44,262 nucleotides of DNA from Helicobacteraceae bacterium (GCA_027038835.1 JALWGC010000007.1:1-44262), one strand, 5' to 3'. Positions 17,210 to 26,730 are shown, numbered from the stretch's first letter. Notes: generated by a model not told the origin, from the sequence alone. Translations and numbers: made by a program.

Positions 17210-19087
17210 CTAATAATCCATCTTTTCGGGCTTTCCAAGATAAAACCCTTGTGCATAGGTTATATCCAACTCTTTTATCTTCTCGTACACCCCTTTGGAA
17301 TGGACGAACTCCGCTACGGTTTCTATGTTCAACGATTTGGCAAGAACGACTATCGATTTGGCTATGTCGTAAAGCACTTCGGAGGTTTCAATATCTTTGA
17401 TGATAGAGCCGTCTATTTTGATGATATCTATATCTATCTCTTTGAAGACGGTGTAGTTCGCATAGCCGCTACCGAAATCATCGAGTGCTATACGCACCCC
17501 GTAAGAGCGGATTTTCGATATGTTTTTTTTGACGTTTTCGTAATTTTCCAACACTTCGTACTCCAACAACTCCACGGTCAATTTGTCCGCGACCTCTTTG
17601 TTGGCCTCGATCTCCTCTATGATGATTTTGAAAAGTTTCTCATCGACGATATCGGAAAAATTGAGATTGAGGCTAATAGCGTTGGATGTCCGTTTGATAG
17701 TTGCAAACACTTCATGTACGACCAGTTTCGTCAACTCGTTGTAAAGATTGGTATGGAGAATGTTTTGCAAGAAAAACGGCGGGCCTATCACCGTATCGTC
17801 TTTGTCTATCATGCGCACAAGCGCTTCGTACTTGACGATAGTATCGGTTTTGGCATCGATGATAGGCTGATAGTAGCATAGTATACGGCCCTCTTCGAGC
17901 GCTTCTTTCGTTTCGTATATCGATTTCTTGTTATTTTCACAACGCTGTTGATAACCGCTATCGGTAACTATTTTGTTTCTACCTGTACGTTTGGCGGTAT
18001 AGAGGAGTTCGTCGGCATGTTTGATGGCGTCGCTTGTAGATTTGAAGTGGTGAGGCTCGAGGTTGACCCCTATCGAGACGGTCACTTTCAAGACAAGACC
18101 GTCATAAAAAAAGCTGTGCCGCTCTATGGTGGCGTGTAACCTTTTGACGACTTTGAGCAGTTCTTCGGGGTTTTTCGCTTCGTTTTTGAGAAATATTAAA
18201 AACTCCTCTCCCCCAAAACGAACCACGACATCTTCTTGACGTAAACATTCACCAAATAGATGCGCTACGTCTCTTAGCACCATATCCCCCACTTTGTGTC
18301 CGTAATTATCGTTGATTTGTTTGAAATGGTCTATATCGACCATCAAAATCGCAAAAGAGTTGATATCATGCGCCGTTATGAAATCGCGAAGGAAATTTCT
18401 GTTGTAAGCTCCCGTAAGCGGGTCTATATAGCTTTGTTTTTTCATCTTGATACTGCTGAAAATCTGAAACAACACGATCAACACCAAAACCGCTATGGCG
18501 ACAAAAACATATACAAAAAGCGTCTTTAGCGGCTCAATCGTTTCGGTAACTTCCAGTGGGAGTTTCATCGAAAAATCGATAGCGACTATCAGCTCGGTTT
18601 CGTCGCAATAAGCAACGGGATGCAGCAAGGTTGTCCAAACCGTTTCCAAATTTTGCTTGAACACCAAATCTTTTCGTGTATCGTACACCGTGTCCCATTT
18701 GCTCTTATCGACATCCAACTTTTGATCGAACTCCCCTCTTTCTTCGAACGGGCTTCCATCTACAAAGTAGCGATAATTGCCGTTTTTATCTTTATATAGC
18801 ACATATACATACTGATATACGGGTGTAATGAGCAGTTCGACGCTCTCTTGAAGCTGTATCCGTTTTTTCAAGTTCTCAAAAGCTTTTTTGGAAATCCCCT
18901 CGGGATAGGTTCGTTTGAGTTTCGTTTCTATGTTCGAAGCGAGTGATTTCGCTTGGGTGATGAAAATGTTTTGGATATTGCTTCTTAGTTCGTTTTCTAT
19001 TTTATCGATACTGACGAACATATACACGATAATCGCGATTATGACCAATACGACGAAAAAATAGAGTTTGGAAAATCGGCGCATCAA
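17210..19087 (-). CDS. Membrane GGDEF-EAL protein with periplasmic sensor
   Basis: The 625-residue protein has a transmembrane helix (about residues 8-26), a periplasmic sensor of about 160 residues and a second helix (about 188-210). A GGDEF domain with intact RFGGEEF and an upstream RxxD inhibitory site (RQED) follows, then an EAL domain. The EAL motifs YEALVRM, ALDDFGSGYAN, IKIDGSIIK and VAEFV are all present, so both c-di-GMP synthesis and hydrolysis are possible. It overlaps the upstream small periplasmic-protein gene by four bases, which itself overlaps a TonB-type receptor gene. That arrangement suggests the sensor listens to the periplasmic partner. Confidence 0.93.
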   Translation of the reverse strand: MMRRFSKLYFFVVLVIIAIIVYMFVSIDKIENELRSNIQNIFITQAKSLASNIETKLKRTYPEGISKKAFENLKKRIQLQESVELLITPVYQYVYVLYKDKNGNYRYFVDGSPFEERGEFDQKLDVDKSKWDTVYDTRKDLVFKQNLETVWTTLLHPVAYCDETELIVAIDFSMKLPLEVTETIEPLKTLFVYVFVAIAVLVLIVLFQIFSSIKMKKQSYIDPLTGAYNRNFLRDFITAHDINSFAILMVDIDHFKQINDNYGHKVGDMVLRDVAHLFGECLRQEDVVVRFGGEEFLIFLKNEAKNPEELLKVVKRLHATIERHSFFYDGLVLKVTVSIGVNLEPHHFKSTSDAIKHADELLYTAKRTGRNKIVTDSGYQQRCENNKKSIYETKEALEEGRILCYYQPIIDAKTDTIVKYEALVRMIDKDDTVIGPPFFLQNILHTNLYNELTKLVVHEVFATIKRTSNAISLNLNFSDIVDEKLFKIIIEEIEANKEVADKLTVELLEYEVLENYENVKKNISKIRSYGVRIALDDFGSGYANYTVFKEIDIDIIKIDGSIIKDIETSEVLYDIAKSIVVLAKSLNIETVAEFVHSKGVYEKIKELDITYAQGFYLGKPEKMDY

Positions 19088-19506
19088 AAATCATCCTCGA
19101 CGAATTGTCGCATAGAAGGGGGAAGCTCGATGCCGTTTTTTTGTAAGTTCGGCTGCAAAAACAAGATATTCGGCCTACCTTTTTGCCAAAAAAAGCCCCC
19201 TATCGCCCTGTTCTTGTACCTTTTGAGTAGAGGATAGGAGGTAACGAACAAAAGACAATCGCACTTAAGGTCGCTTCGCTTGGTAACTATAGCTATGTCG
19301 GCGTCATGGACGTCGTTGACGACTTGAATGCCTCGTAAGCTTCCAAGCTCTTCCAAAAGTACCTTCGAGTCACTCCAAAGGCGAACCGTTTCGTAGTTTG
19401 GCAAAACCGCATGGATGATCGTATCGTAGATTTTTTTCTCTGTCTCTATTTTCGAGCCGAACAACAGTGTAAACGAGAGTAGCGCGATCAAAAGTACGTT
19501 TTTCAA
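19084..19506 (-). CDS. Small exported protein, possibly YfiR-like
   Basis: The likely start is TTG at 19506, sharing TTGA with the receptor stop and preceded by GGAG eight bases upstream. It gives a good signal peptide (MKNVLLIALLSFTLLFGS). A longer form from ATG 19530 is possible but spoils the signal. The mature part of about 120 residues ends with a CLLFVTS strand, AIGGFFWQKGRPNILF and an LQPNLQKNGIEL segment. These are reminiscent of the GG and F-x-x-N region of YfiR/DUF4154 periplasmic repressors of membrane diguanylate cyclases. This is pattern resemblance only. It is coupled to the GGDEF-EAL gene by a four-base overlap. Confidence 0.7.
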   Translation of the reverse strand: MKNVLLIALLSFTLLFGSKIETEKKIYDTIIHAVLPNYETVRLWSDSKVLLEELGSLRGIQVVNDVHDADIAIVTKRSDLKCDCLLFVTSYPLLKRYKNRAIGGFFWQKGRPNILFLQPNLQKNGIELPPSMRQFVEDDF

Positions 19507-21404
19507 AACAGATACTCCAAGTTGACCCATAACTTACGATCGAACGAAGGGATAGGAGTGTCGTAGTCTCTATATGCAACATTGCAACTTTTATCCAACA
19601 GGTTTTCACCCCTCAAACCGAAGGAAAAGTCTTTGGAATAATGGTACTTCCAAGCAAACGTCCAATTGAACGTCGAAGGGAGATATATTTTACTCTGCGA
19701 ATCGGTATAAGAAGAGGTATAAAGCACTTCGTTGTAGATATCCGCTTTACCGACCGTGTTGTCCATTCGAAGCGTAGCGCCGTATTTCGGACTTTTGAGC
19801 ACGTCCGTGCCGTTGTCCGCACTGAAAAAAGAACCAAAAAGCGTGTTTTTGGTATCGAAGCGGTAATGACCGCTTAGTTCGAAGCGCTCCGAGTGCATCG
19901 TTTTCGAGCTGTTAGCGTAACCACGTTTGTATGTGATAGAGTTATGTACGTTGTTGGATGCGAGAAAGAGTTTTGCATCCCACTTTTCTTGTATGTATTC
20001 CACGCTTCCCGAAAGTGAATCGACATCGATGTGTTTTAAATGGGGATTCGATTTATAGGGGATGTTTGTAGGGTTGTAGAGCATATAAAAACTGTTTGGC
20101 ATGTAGGTATCTGTATAAAAAACTTTAAAATGAAAATCGCCGAAGTTTTTAATAACACCTGCTCTTACAACCGATTCATCGGCACTATCGACTACTTTGT
20201 CATAACGGTAAAAATCCCCTTTTGCCATAAATACGAATCGAGTCGTAGGATTGAAATCGTACTGCTCTTCCGCATAAACGGAATACAGATTCAAACCGTT
20301 GTTTACCTTTGGCGTTTCAATAGTATCGAAATGTCCGTTTTGCGTCATCTCCTTGTGCTTGTAAAAAGCGCCTAAAAGCAAAAAATGTTTCCCATAACGC
20401 AAGCGTTTTTCCAAAATTGCGCTATAAACTTCATCTTCAAAAGCGATAGTGTAGTCTTTTATCACCCCTCTGCCCGAAGGAGGATTCATCGGGTTGGAGA
20501 TTCTTATACCGTTAGGATCGACATATGTGCGTTCATACTCGAGGTTGTCGTATGCAAGTTCGAGTTTTATATCGTAGTCGAAATTTTGTGTAAAATGTGC
20601 ATAGAAATGGTTGGCATCCAGCTCGCCATCGGTTGGAGTTTTATGGATCCCTATCCCGACAAAACTGTCACTTCGGTTGTGAACGGTGCCTATTTCGAGT
20701 TGACTCGACTTGTAACGCAAATCGGCATAGAGTTCGTAGTTTTCATAATCGCTTTTGAAGGTGTATTCTTTGGATTGGTATGTATTGTAGTATGGCTCTC
20801 TTTTAGTGTCGCTTCCGTTTGCATACACGAAATAGGAAAAGCCGTTATCTAAAATATCGCTGCTATAAGTGTTGAAATCCAAACTCCCTTTATGGTCCGC
20901 CACGACGCGCAGCTTGTTCCCGCTATCGCGTGTCGCTTGTTTTGTATAGAGCTTGATAACTAGTACCGCCGTTTCATTTCCAAATTCGATAGAAGAACTC
21001 GTTTTGTACACCTCTATATGGTCGATGTACTCTATGGGCATCTTCCCCCATATCAAAAAAGCGCTCCCAAACGATGTCGATGTCATATCGTGGTCGTTTA
21101 TGTAGAGTCTTGCCGATGTCAAAGGGATACGCAAAAGAGTCGGCGGGGTGATAAACGTAAGGTTGTTGGCACTTCTATAGGTATATATGCCGGGTACGGT
21201 TTTCAATATATCTTCAAGATTGCGTGCTTGCATTTTTTCAAGCATATCGCGCGTAAAAAGAGTCAAGTCTCCTGCAGATTCCTGTTTGGTGACGTTGGAA
21301 AGGTCGGACTGTTTTTTGTAAACCTCAAGAAGTTCGTTCAAATCGCTACCGTAGAGCGAAAACGACATAAACAAAAAAGAAAATGCGGCACATGATTTCT
21401 TCAT
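19503..21404 (-). CDS. TonB-dependent receptor-like outer-membrane protein
   Basis: The 633-residue protein has a signal peptide (about 1-19) and a plug domain (LTLFTRDMLEKMQARNLEDI, then VPGIYTYRSANN, IEYIDHIEVYKTSSSIEFGN). A 22-strand-type beta barrel with alternating hydrophobic strands follows, ending in an aromatic (NLEYLF). Such receptors bind a ligand at the cell surface. No substrate can be assigned, and no TonB/ExbB/ExbD or ABC transporter genes are adjacent. It heads a three-gene overlapping unit with a periplasmic protein and a GGDEF-EAL enzyme, so it may act as a signalling rather than uptake receptor. Confidence 0.88.
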   Translation of the reverse strand: MKKSCAAFSFLFMSFSLYGSDLNELLEVYKKQSDLSNVTKQESAGDLTLFTRDMLEKMQARNLEDILKTVPGIYTYRSANNLTFITPPTLLRIPLTSARLYINDHDMTSTSFGSAFLIWGKMPIEYIDHIEVYKTSSSIEFGNETAVLVIKLYTKQATRDSGNKLRVVADHKGSLDFNTYSSDILDNGFSYFVYANGSDTKREPYYNTYQSKEYTFKSDYENYELYADLRYKSSQLEIGTVHNRSDSFVGIGIHKTPTDGELDANHFYAHFTQNFDYDIKLELAYDNLEYERTYVDPNGIRISNPMNPPSGRGVIKDYTIAFEDEVYSAILEKRLRYGKHFLLLGAFYKHKEMTQNGHFDTIETPKVNNGLNLYSVYAEEQYDFNPTTRFVFMAKGDFYRYDKVVDSADESVVRAGVIKNFGDFHFKVFYTDTYMPNSFYMLYNPTNIPYKSNPHLKHIDVDSLSGSVEYIQEKWDAKLFLASNNVHNSITYKRGYANSSKTMHSERFELSGHYRFDTKNTLFGSFFSADNGTDVLKSPKYGATLRMDNTVGKADIYNEVLYTSSYTDSQSKIYLPSTFNWTFAWKYHYSKDFSFGLRGENLLDKSCNVAYRDYDTPIPSFDRKLWVNLEYLF

Positions 21405-21434
21405 AACATAACCAATACGTGAACTTTTACTTCA

Positions 21435-21440
21435 ATTATA
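21435..21440 (-). promoter_or_regulatory. -10 box for the receptor/c-di-GMP operon
   Basis: Minus-strand TATAAT (21440-21435), in context AGCGTATAATTG, lies 30 bases before the receptor ATG at 21404. It is the only good promoter candidate in the 80-bp gap to the upstream EnvC-like gene. Confidence 0.6.
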
Positions 21441-21483
21441 CGCTATTAGGCTTTTTTCGTTCTTAAATATTCAAGTTTTAAAA

Positions 21484-22701
21484 TCAGTTCTTAAAAAGGC
21501 GTATCGGATTGATATGGAGCGATTTTTGGGTCGCTTCGAAAATAAGCTCGTCACTTACCCGACCGATGGTGTAGCCTTTTTTTATCCGTTTCCCTTTTTT
21601 GATATTGGGTGCAATTTTGGAAAGGTTGGCGTAGATGGTGTGCAAACCGTTTCTGTGCTCGACGATGACGATGTTGTTCAGCAGCGCCGTTTTATCGGCA
21701 TAGATCACCTTACCGTTGAAAACGTTTTTGACCTTGGCGTTAGGATACTTCGGTTTCATCGAAATCGACTCGTTGAAAACCTTGATACCGTATATCGGGT
21801 CGGTGTAGGTGCCGTACTTTTTGGTTATGGTGTATCTGTCCAACGGTGCGATCGTTTTTGGACCTCGGTAGCGTTTGGTTTTTACGCTTTGGTAGCTTTT
21901 GCCGTAACGTTTGACTTTTGGCATATTGAGCGTATCGACGTTTGTGGATGCGAAAGCCTCTTTGCGTTTTTGTTGCTCTTTTTTTCGCCGCTCCTGATCG
22001 ATTTTGACGATATTGAGACGTGCGAGTGTTTTCTTGAGCTCATCTTGTTTTTTCAACAGTTTCTTGAGCGCTTTTTTATACGACGCTTTTGCGAGTTTGA
22101 GCTTTTTCAAATCCGCCTTGTTCTTTTTTTGCATCGCAAGGAGTTTTTTCCGTTTTTTGTCTATTTTGGAGATGGTATTTTTCAGCGCATTGGCTTCTTT
22201 GCTCAATTGTTTTATGTTTTGCGCGGTTTGATAGTACTGCTCGTTGAAGCGTTTTATCTTCGCTTTGTAGTCTTTGAGTTTCGCTTTTAGGATTTCAAGC
22301 TCCACGATAGAATCTATGTTTTTTGCAAACCCTTTATCGAGTAAAACCGAAAGAGAGACCCCTCTGGCTATGGCAAAAACAAGTTCCTGTTCGAGTTTTT
22401 GCTCTTTTTGCTTGAGTTTTTCCCGCTTGGCTTCAAGGCTCAAAAGGTACTGCTTGCTCTTTTTGTAACTGCTTGACTTCTCTTTTAGCTCTTTTTCGAG
22501 CCGGCGTATCGTCTCTTCTTGTTTTCGAATTTGCTTTTTTTGTTTGAGAATCGCTTCTGCTGTTTTTGCCATTTTCGAATTGAGTCGCTTGTAGTTTTTC
22601 GAAAAACTCGACAATTCGTTCGATGTTTTCGCGATTTTCGCATCGACACTTTGCGATGCGAACAAAACCACCGGCAGCAAAAGAAACAAAAAAAGCCGCA
22701 C
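21484..22701 (-). CDS. EnvC-like murein hydrolase activator (degenerate M23/LytM)
   Basis: A signal peptide (MRLFLFLLLPVVLFAS) is followed by about 250 residues of Lys/Glu-rich coiled coil and a C-terminal LytM domain. The zinc ligands of active M23 peptidases are missing: the first site reads GIKVFNESI, YAHLS is YANLS, and the final HxH is replaced by SLHINPIRL. EnvC-type proteins are also inactive and instead switch on amidases when FtsEX changes conformation. The start is GTG at 22701 with AGAGGTG upstream, overlapping the ftsX stop; longer open frame upstream lies inside ftsX and is spurious. Gene order with ftsX and ftsE supports the role. Confidence 0.85.
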   Translation of the reverse strand: MRLFLFLLLPVVLFASQSVDAKIAKTSNELSSFSKNYKRLNSKMAKTAEAILKQKKQIRKQEETIRRLEKELKEKSSSYKKSKQYLLSLEAKREKLKQKEQKLEQELVFAIARGVSLSVLLDKGFAKNIDSIVELEILKAKLKDYKAKIKRFNEQYYQTAQNIKQLSKEANALKNTISKIDKKRKKLLAMQKKNKADLKKLKLAKASYKKALKKLLKKQDELKKTLARLNIVKIDQERRKKEQQKRKEAFASTNVDTLNMPKVKRYGKSYQSVKTKRYRGPKTIAPLDRYTITKKYGTYTDPIYGIKVFNESISMKPKYPNAKVKNVFNGKVIYADKTALLNNIVIVEHRNGLHTIYANLSKIAPNIKKGKRIKKGYTIGRVSDELIFEATQKSLHINPIRLFKN

Positions 22702-22703
22702 CG

Positions 22704-23516
22704 CTACACCTCTTCTTTGTGGGAAAACGCGATGGCTGTCGCGAGCAAAATCGAAAGCAACACCGCCGCTACGAACAAAATAGGAAAATCGTTGACAAAA
22801 TCGAATATCTCTATATCGATCCCCACCGTTGAAAGCTTCTCGCCGAGCCAATCGCTGTTTTTGATAAACGCATACGCGATGAAAACGAGAAACGACGATA
22901 TCACCGCATCGATGATAGCCAAGCGAAAAAGCACGGCGGAACTGAGCCACTTAGGCGCACCGAAAAGCCCCATGATATTCATTCGGTCTTTGTGGATATA
23001 CTGCCATATACGCAGCTCTTTGAGAATAAGCAGCGAAGTTATGACAAACACCACGACGCTAAAAACGGTAACGACCGTACCAAAGAGGGTCAAGAGTTTG
23101 TAAGAGGTGTCGTAACTTGTTTTGAAATCTTCTATTTTTTTAACACCGCTTAGTGTTTTGAGCTGTTTTTTCAGCTGTTTTATTTCCGACGGTGTCGGAT
23201 ACTTCGAAAGTGTCAGTTTGTAAAAATCAGGCAAAGAAAGCTTGAGAAGCTCGAGGTTGTTTTTCGAGATGGAGCTGTCGATACGCTTGATGGCATCATC
23301 CACTTCGATATCTTCCACCGACTCGATAAGCGAACTTTTCGATTTGAGTGTTTTTTCGTTGAGAACCTTGTCGCTCACGACGACGATGGAATAGTTCGTT
23401 TTGAGGTTTTTCTCATACGCTTCCAACGCCCTATGGGTTACGATAAGCGTCTGTATCGCAAAAAGGATACTCGTTAGCGCCAATACGAGCGAAATATGGT
23501 TTTTAATTGACTTCAT
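22704..23516 (-). CDS. ftsX: Cell division protein FtsX
   Basis: This 270-residue protein has one N-terminal transmembrane helix, a periplasmic domain of about 120 residues, and three more C-terminal helices with the FtsX permease region (RMNIMGLFGAPKWL). FtsX sits in the inner membrane with the ATPase FtsE and transmits ATP-driven movement to periplasmic peptidoglycan-hydrolase activators. It overlaps ftsE by 14 bases and abuts the EnvC-like gene, which is the expected partner. Sequence divergence is high, as is usual for FtsX. Confidence 0.9.
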   Translation of the reverse strand: MKSIKNHISLVLALTSILFAIQTLIVTHRALEAYEKNLKTNYSIVVVSDKVLNEKTLKSKSSLIESVEDIEVDDAIKRIDSSISKNNLELLKLSLPDFYKLTLSKYPTPSEIKQLKKQLKTLSGVKKIEDFKTSYDTSYKLLTLFGTVVTVFSVVVFVITSLLILKELRIWQYIHKDRMNIMGLFGAPKWLSSAVLFRLAIIDAVISSFLVFIAYAFIKNSDWLGEKLSTVGIDIEIFDFVNDFPILFVAAVLLSILLATAIAFSHKEEV

Positions 23517-24174
23517 GGATATTTCCGTATTCTATATGAAAATGTCTGTAATCGATGCCAAGGCTCTGGGGAATCCTGTGTGTTACGACGACTACGGTGG
23601 TATTTAACTGCTCGTTCGCACCTGCTAAAAGGTTCCAAATAAGTTGTGCGGAGTAGTCATCGAGGTTTCCAGTCGGTTCGTCCGCCAAAATCATGATGGG
23701 GTTGTGCGCAAGCGCTCTTGCCATGGCGACTCGTTGTTGCTCCCCACCTGAGAGTTCGAGAGGGTATTTTCCCGTTTGGTGCTTGAGTCGGACATGTTTC
23801 AACAAAGTATCGACTTGATTTTCGGTAACGCTTTTTTCGTATCCGTTGATGACAAGCGGCAAGGAGACGTTTTTTTCTATCGTCCATTCGTTTACGAGTT
23901 TGTAGTCTTGAAACACTATCCCGATATGGCGGCGCAAAAGGTTGAGCTTGCTTCTGCTCACCCCTTTGAGCTCGACACCCCCCACTATCAAACTGCCGCT
24001 CACCGGAGAGAGTGCTCCGTAAAACGACTTCAGCAGTGTCGATTTTCCGCTTCCGCTCGCACCGGTTATGAAAACGAAACTGCCGCTTTCGATAGCAAAA
24101 GAAGCGTCTTTGATAATCATCTCGCTTTTTTCGTACGCCAAAGATAACCCTTGAGCTACTATCACCTTATCCAT
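23503..24174 (-). CDS. ftsE: Cell division ATP-binding protein FtsE
   Basis: The 223-residue ABC ATPase has Walker [11 protein letters not shown], the Q-loop FQDYKL, signature [15 protein letters not shown], Walker [13 protein letters not shown] and the H-loop VVTHR. FtsE pairs with FtsX to control septal peptidoglycan hydrolysis. ATG at 24174 overlaps the end of trmB (ATGGATAA), so translation is coupled to the tRNA methyltransferase, as in the C. jejuni Cj1277c-Cj1278c pair. Confidence 0.95.
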   Translation of the reverse strand: MDKVIVAQGLSLAYEKSEMIIKDASFAIESGSFVFITGASGSGKSTLLKSFYGALSPVSGSLIVGGVELKGVSRSKLNLLRRHIGIVFQDYKLVNEWTIEKNVSLPLVINGYEKSVTENQVDTLLKHVRLKHQTGKYPLELSGGEQQRVAMARALAHNPIMILADEPTGNLDDYSAQLIWNLLAGANEQLNTTVVVVTHRIPQSLGIDYRHFHIEYGNIHEVN

Positions 24175-25348
24175 GGTGCAAAACTCCGTTTATCGTTTTG
24201 TGCGCGGCGATGTTCACTTTGGAGCGCAGAGGTTCATGGGGAAAGTACGATGCCCTCCCCCCTTCGATATATATATACAGATGTTCCGGTCTATCGAAGC
24301 TTCCAAAAGAGAGCTTGAGCAGTTCTTTGTTTTCGTCTATGACGTAAACCCGTTCGAAATGAACGAAATACCCCTCTTTGACAATCTTTTTTGCATGAAG
24401 CGCTTCTAAAGCTTTTTTATCCAGCTCGACGCTATCGAAATGAAAATCCCCCTCGATGGTGAGTTCTTCGCTATGTACGTCGCATATCATGGCGATATCG
24501 TAGATGTTTTTCTCCATCTTCTTCCATCTATCTTCGTACTTGCTCGATACCGCTATCTCTTTGTTCTTTTTTATTTCGAGTTCGATTTTATTGAAACTCA
24601 TAAAAGTTTCGTACGAATACGCATAATAGTTCTCACTATCGGTTCTTAGCTCCAGTCTGCCGCCCACTTTCAAAACGCGCGTCGCTTCGGTTATGAAACT
24701 TTTGGAAATCACTCTACGGTGCGGTTTTTTGTCCCAAGGAACGGGGAAGTGAACGTAAATCTTCCCGACGATGTTGGATGGAACCTGCTCCATAAAAAGC
24801 CTCGCATCGTAGTCGATAACAAGGAGATTTTGCAAGTTTTGGATGTTGATTTGCTTGAGAACCTGTTCGATGGAAGGGCGGTGTATCTCGATACCTATAA
24901 AAAGGATGTCGGGATTGTGTTTCGCCTGATAAAGCAGATGCCGTCCACTCCCAAACCCTACTTCGATATGCACTTCCTTGTCCGTTGGGAATTCGTTGGC
25001 GAAGTACTCTATGGTCTTTAGTGCCGGAGTCTCTTTCAAATGGGGGTTGAAACTCTCTTGCGGAACGTTCGAAGCCAAAACGTTCAAATCGGCCAGCTTC
25101 GCATAACCGCGCAGCGCTTTGTGCAACAGCGACACCGAAGCGGGTCTTGTCGTTTTGTCGCTTTTAAGAAGCGTTTTTTCAGCATCCTCTTTGACCACGA
25201 GAAAAAAGCGCTCTTTGGATGCATGTTCTACGCACAAAAGCTTCTCGTTGGTAAAGTGGCGGTTCGTGGCAACGTACAAGTATCGCATATCTTCGTATGT
25301 CGCCGGTAGTTGCGGTTGTTTGAATTTTTCTATGACAAGATGAGGCAT
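24167..25348 (-). CDS. trmB: tRNA (guanine-N7)-methyltransferase
   Basis: The 393-residue protein has a SAM-binding motif EVGFGSGRHLLYQA and the TrmB motif VHFPVPWDKKPHRRV. TrmB makes m7G46 in tRNA variable loops. It is much longer than the E. coli enzyme (about 240 residues): an N-terminal extension of about 120 residues and a C-terminal beta-rich extension flank the catalytic core, a layout I associate with Campylobacterota TrmB. Its ATG shares one base with the stop of the upstream lipoprotein gene (TAATG). Confidence 0.94.
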   Translation of the reverse strand: MPHLVIEKFKQPQLPATYEDMRYLYVATNRHFTNEKLLCVEHASKERFFLVVKEDAEKTLLKSDKTTRPASVSLLHKALRGYAKLADLNVLASNVPQESFNPHLKETPALKTIEYFANEFPTDKEVHIEVGFGSGRHLLYQAKHNPDILFIGIEIHRPSIEQVLKQINIQNLQNLLVIDYDARLFMEQVPSNIVGKIYVHFPVPWDKKPHRRVISKSFITEATRVLKVGGRLELRTDSENYYAYSYETFMSFNKIELEIKKNKEIAVSSKYEDRWKKMEKNIYDIAMICDVHSEELTIEGDFHFDSVELDKKALEALHAKKIVKEGYFVHFERVYVIDENKELLKLSFGSFDRPEHLYIYIEGGRASYFPHEPLRSKVNIAAHKTINGVLHHG

Positions 25349-26730
25349 TATTCGCTATCCACTTCCAAACCGTCTATGGGTGCGACCTCTTCGGTAGTGA
25401 GAGGTTGCGCCGCTTTGGTTTTTGGTCGTTTTTTCGAGCTTGTTCGCACGACATCGCTTAAAGCCGCTTTGAGCTCCGTCACCTCCACCGTTACGGGTTC
25501 GGAAGGTTTTGAGAGTATTTTGTTGCCATCGACGGCATAGACTCTGTAGGTGTATGTCGTGTTTGGAGAGAGATTTCTATCGACGAACGTTTTCGAAGTT
25601 GTCTTGTAATGGTCGGTCTTTTCATCGAACCAGCCGGTTTTGGCTTTTCTCTCTACGATGTAGCTTCTACTTCGAGGATCGACTCTGAACCATCGAAGAT
25701 GCACGGCACTACCGTCAAACCGCGCTTCATCGAACGTCGGCGGATAAGGTTTTGGAAGCGTCGAACCCATAACGATAAAATCATCTTTTTTCGACTCCAA
25801 ACCGTCTATGTCCCTTTGTGCCACTTTGTAGAAATATTTCGCGCCGTCTTCGCCGATTTCATCGGTAAAACGGTTGTTGTAAAGCTTGGCTATAAGCTCG
25901 TATCTACCGTTTTTGGCATCACTTCTGTAAAGATAGTACCGTTCGAAATCTTTATAGTTGGACTTGTTCCATGTCAAAAATATCTTCTTCGGCAAGTCGG
26001 TCGTAGCTTGCAAACCGGTTACGACTGGAGGCAGCGGCTTGGTGACCACCTTGACAATCTCGCTTGGCGTGGAGACGATACCGTCAAACGTCTCGACGCG
26101 AACACGGTAACGGTAGGTATATTTGTCTTTTAGTCCGGTATCTATGTACTCGGCTTGAAGTCTCCCTTTTAGCGTAGCTATTCTCTCCCACTCTTCGTCA
26201 TCGATCGCTTTTCGCTCTATTATGTACTTCTCGACCGCTTGGTTTTTGTGGGGTCTCCAAAGGATTTTCCCCATTCTCGGCAAACCGTTTTTGGCGTATA
26301 TCCAAGAAACGGAAGGAAGCGGCGGTTTGGAATAGACGGTTATTTTTTTACTTTTTTGCGAAACGGCGTCCCCTTTGTAGGTTCGAAGCTCGTAGGTGTA
26401 TTTCGTATCGGGTTTGACATCGAGATCGACAAAATGGGTGGAGTAGCGGTTTTCGATGGTTTTGACAAGTGTCGTAACGTTGGCATCCCCTACGGCTCGA
26501 TAAACCTTTATCCCCTCCACTTCCATATCTTCTACCGGTTTCCACTCAAACGCGATTTCGTTCATCTCTACGACCAAACCGCGCGCGGTCAAGTCGATAA
26601 CGGGAAGTTTGGGGTCTTCTTTTAGTTCCTGCCCTATACCGGGAATCGGGTTCGCTCCGTTACATCCGCTAAAAAGCAGCAGCGTCGAACCGACGAACAA
26701 AAAGCTCGCCAAAAGTGTTTTCATTTTCAT
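25348..26730 (-). CDS. Fibronectin type III lipoprotein (FlpA-like)
   Basis: A lipoprotein signal with lipobox LFSGC is followed by about four fibronectin type III repeats. Recurrent TKYTYELRTYKG/KYTYRYRVRVETF/NTTYTYRVYAVDG strands mark them. The tail is Lys/Ser/Thr-rich. In C. jejuni the syntenic gene (Cj1279c, FlpA) encodes a surface lipoprotein that binds host fibronectin. In a free-living sulfur oxidiser the domains are more likely to bind the cell envelope or other surfaces. ATG at 26730 with GGAG seven bases upstream is preferred over the TTG at 26733. The 5' end lies within the 3' end of rluD. Confidence 0.9.
   Translation of the reverse strand: MKMKTLLASFLFVGSTLLLFSGCNGANPIPGIGQELKEDPKLPVIDLTARGLVVEMNEIAFEWKPVEDMEVEGIKVYRAVGDANVTTLVKTIENRYSTHFVDLDVKPDTKYTYELRTYKGDAVSQKSKKITVYSKPPLPSVSWIYAKNGLPRMGKILWRPHKNQAVEKYIIERKAIDDEEWERIATLKGRLQAEYIDTGLKDKYTYRYRVRVETFDGIVSTPSEIVKVVTKPLPPVVTGLQATTDLPKKIFLTWNKSNYKDFERYYLYRSDAKNGRYELIAKLYNNRFTDEIGEDGAKYFYKVAQRDIDGLESKKDDFIVMGSTLPKPYPPTFDEARFDGSAVHLRWFRVDPRSRSYIVERKAKTGWFDEKTDHYKTTSKTFVDRNLSPNTTYTYRVYAVDGNKILSKPSEPVTVEVTELKAALSDVVRTSSKKRPKTKAAQPLTTEEVAPIDGLEVDSE

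Noticed and set aside
22702-22950. N-terminal extension of the EnvC-like protein
   Set aside because: The extra 83 codons lie wholly within ftsX in another frame; the signal peptide begins at GTG 22701.
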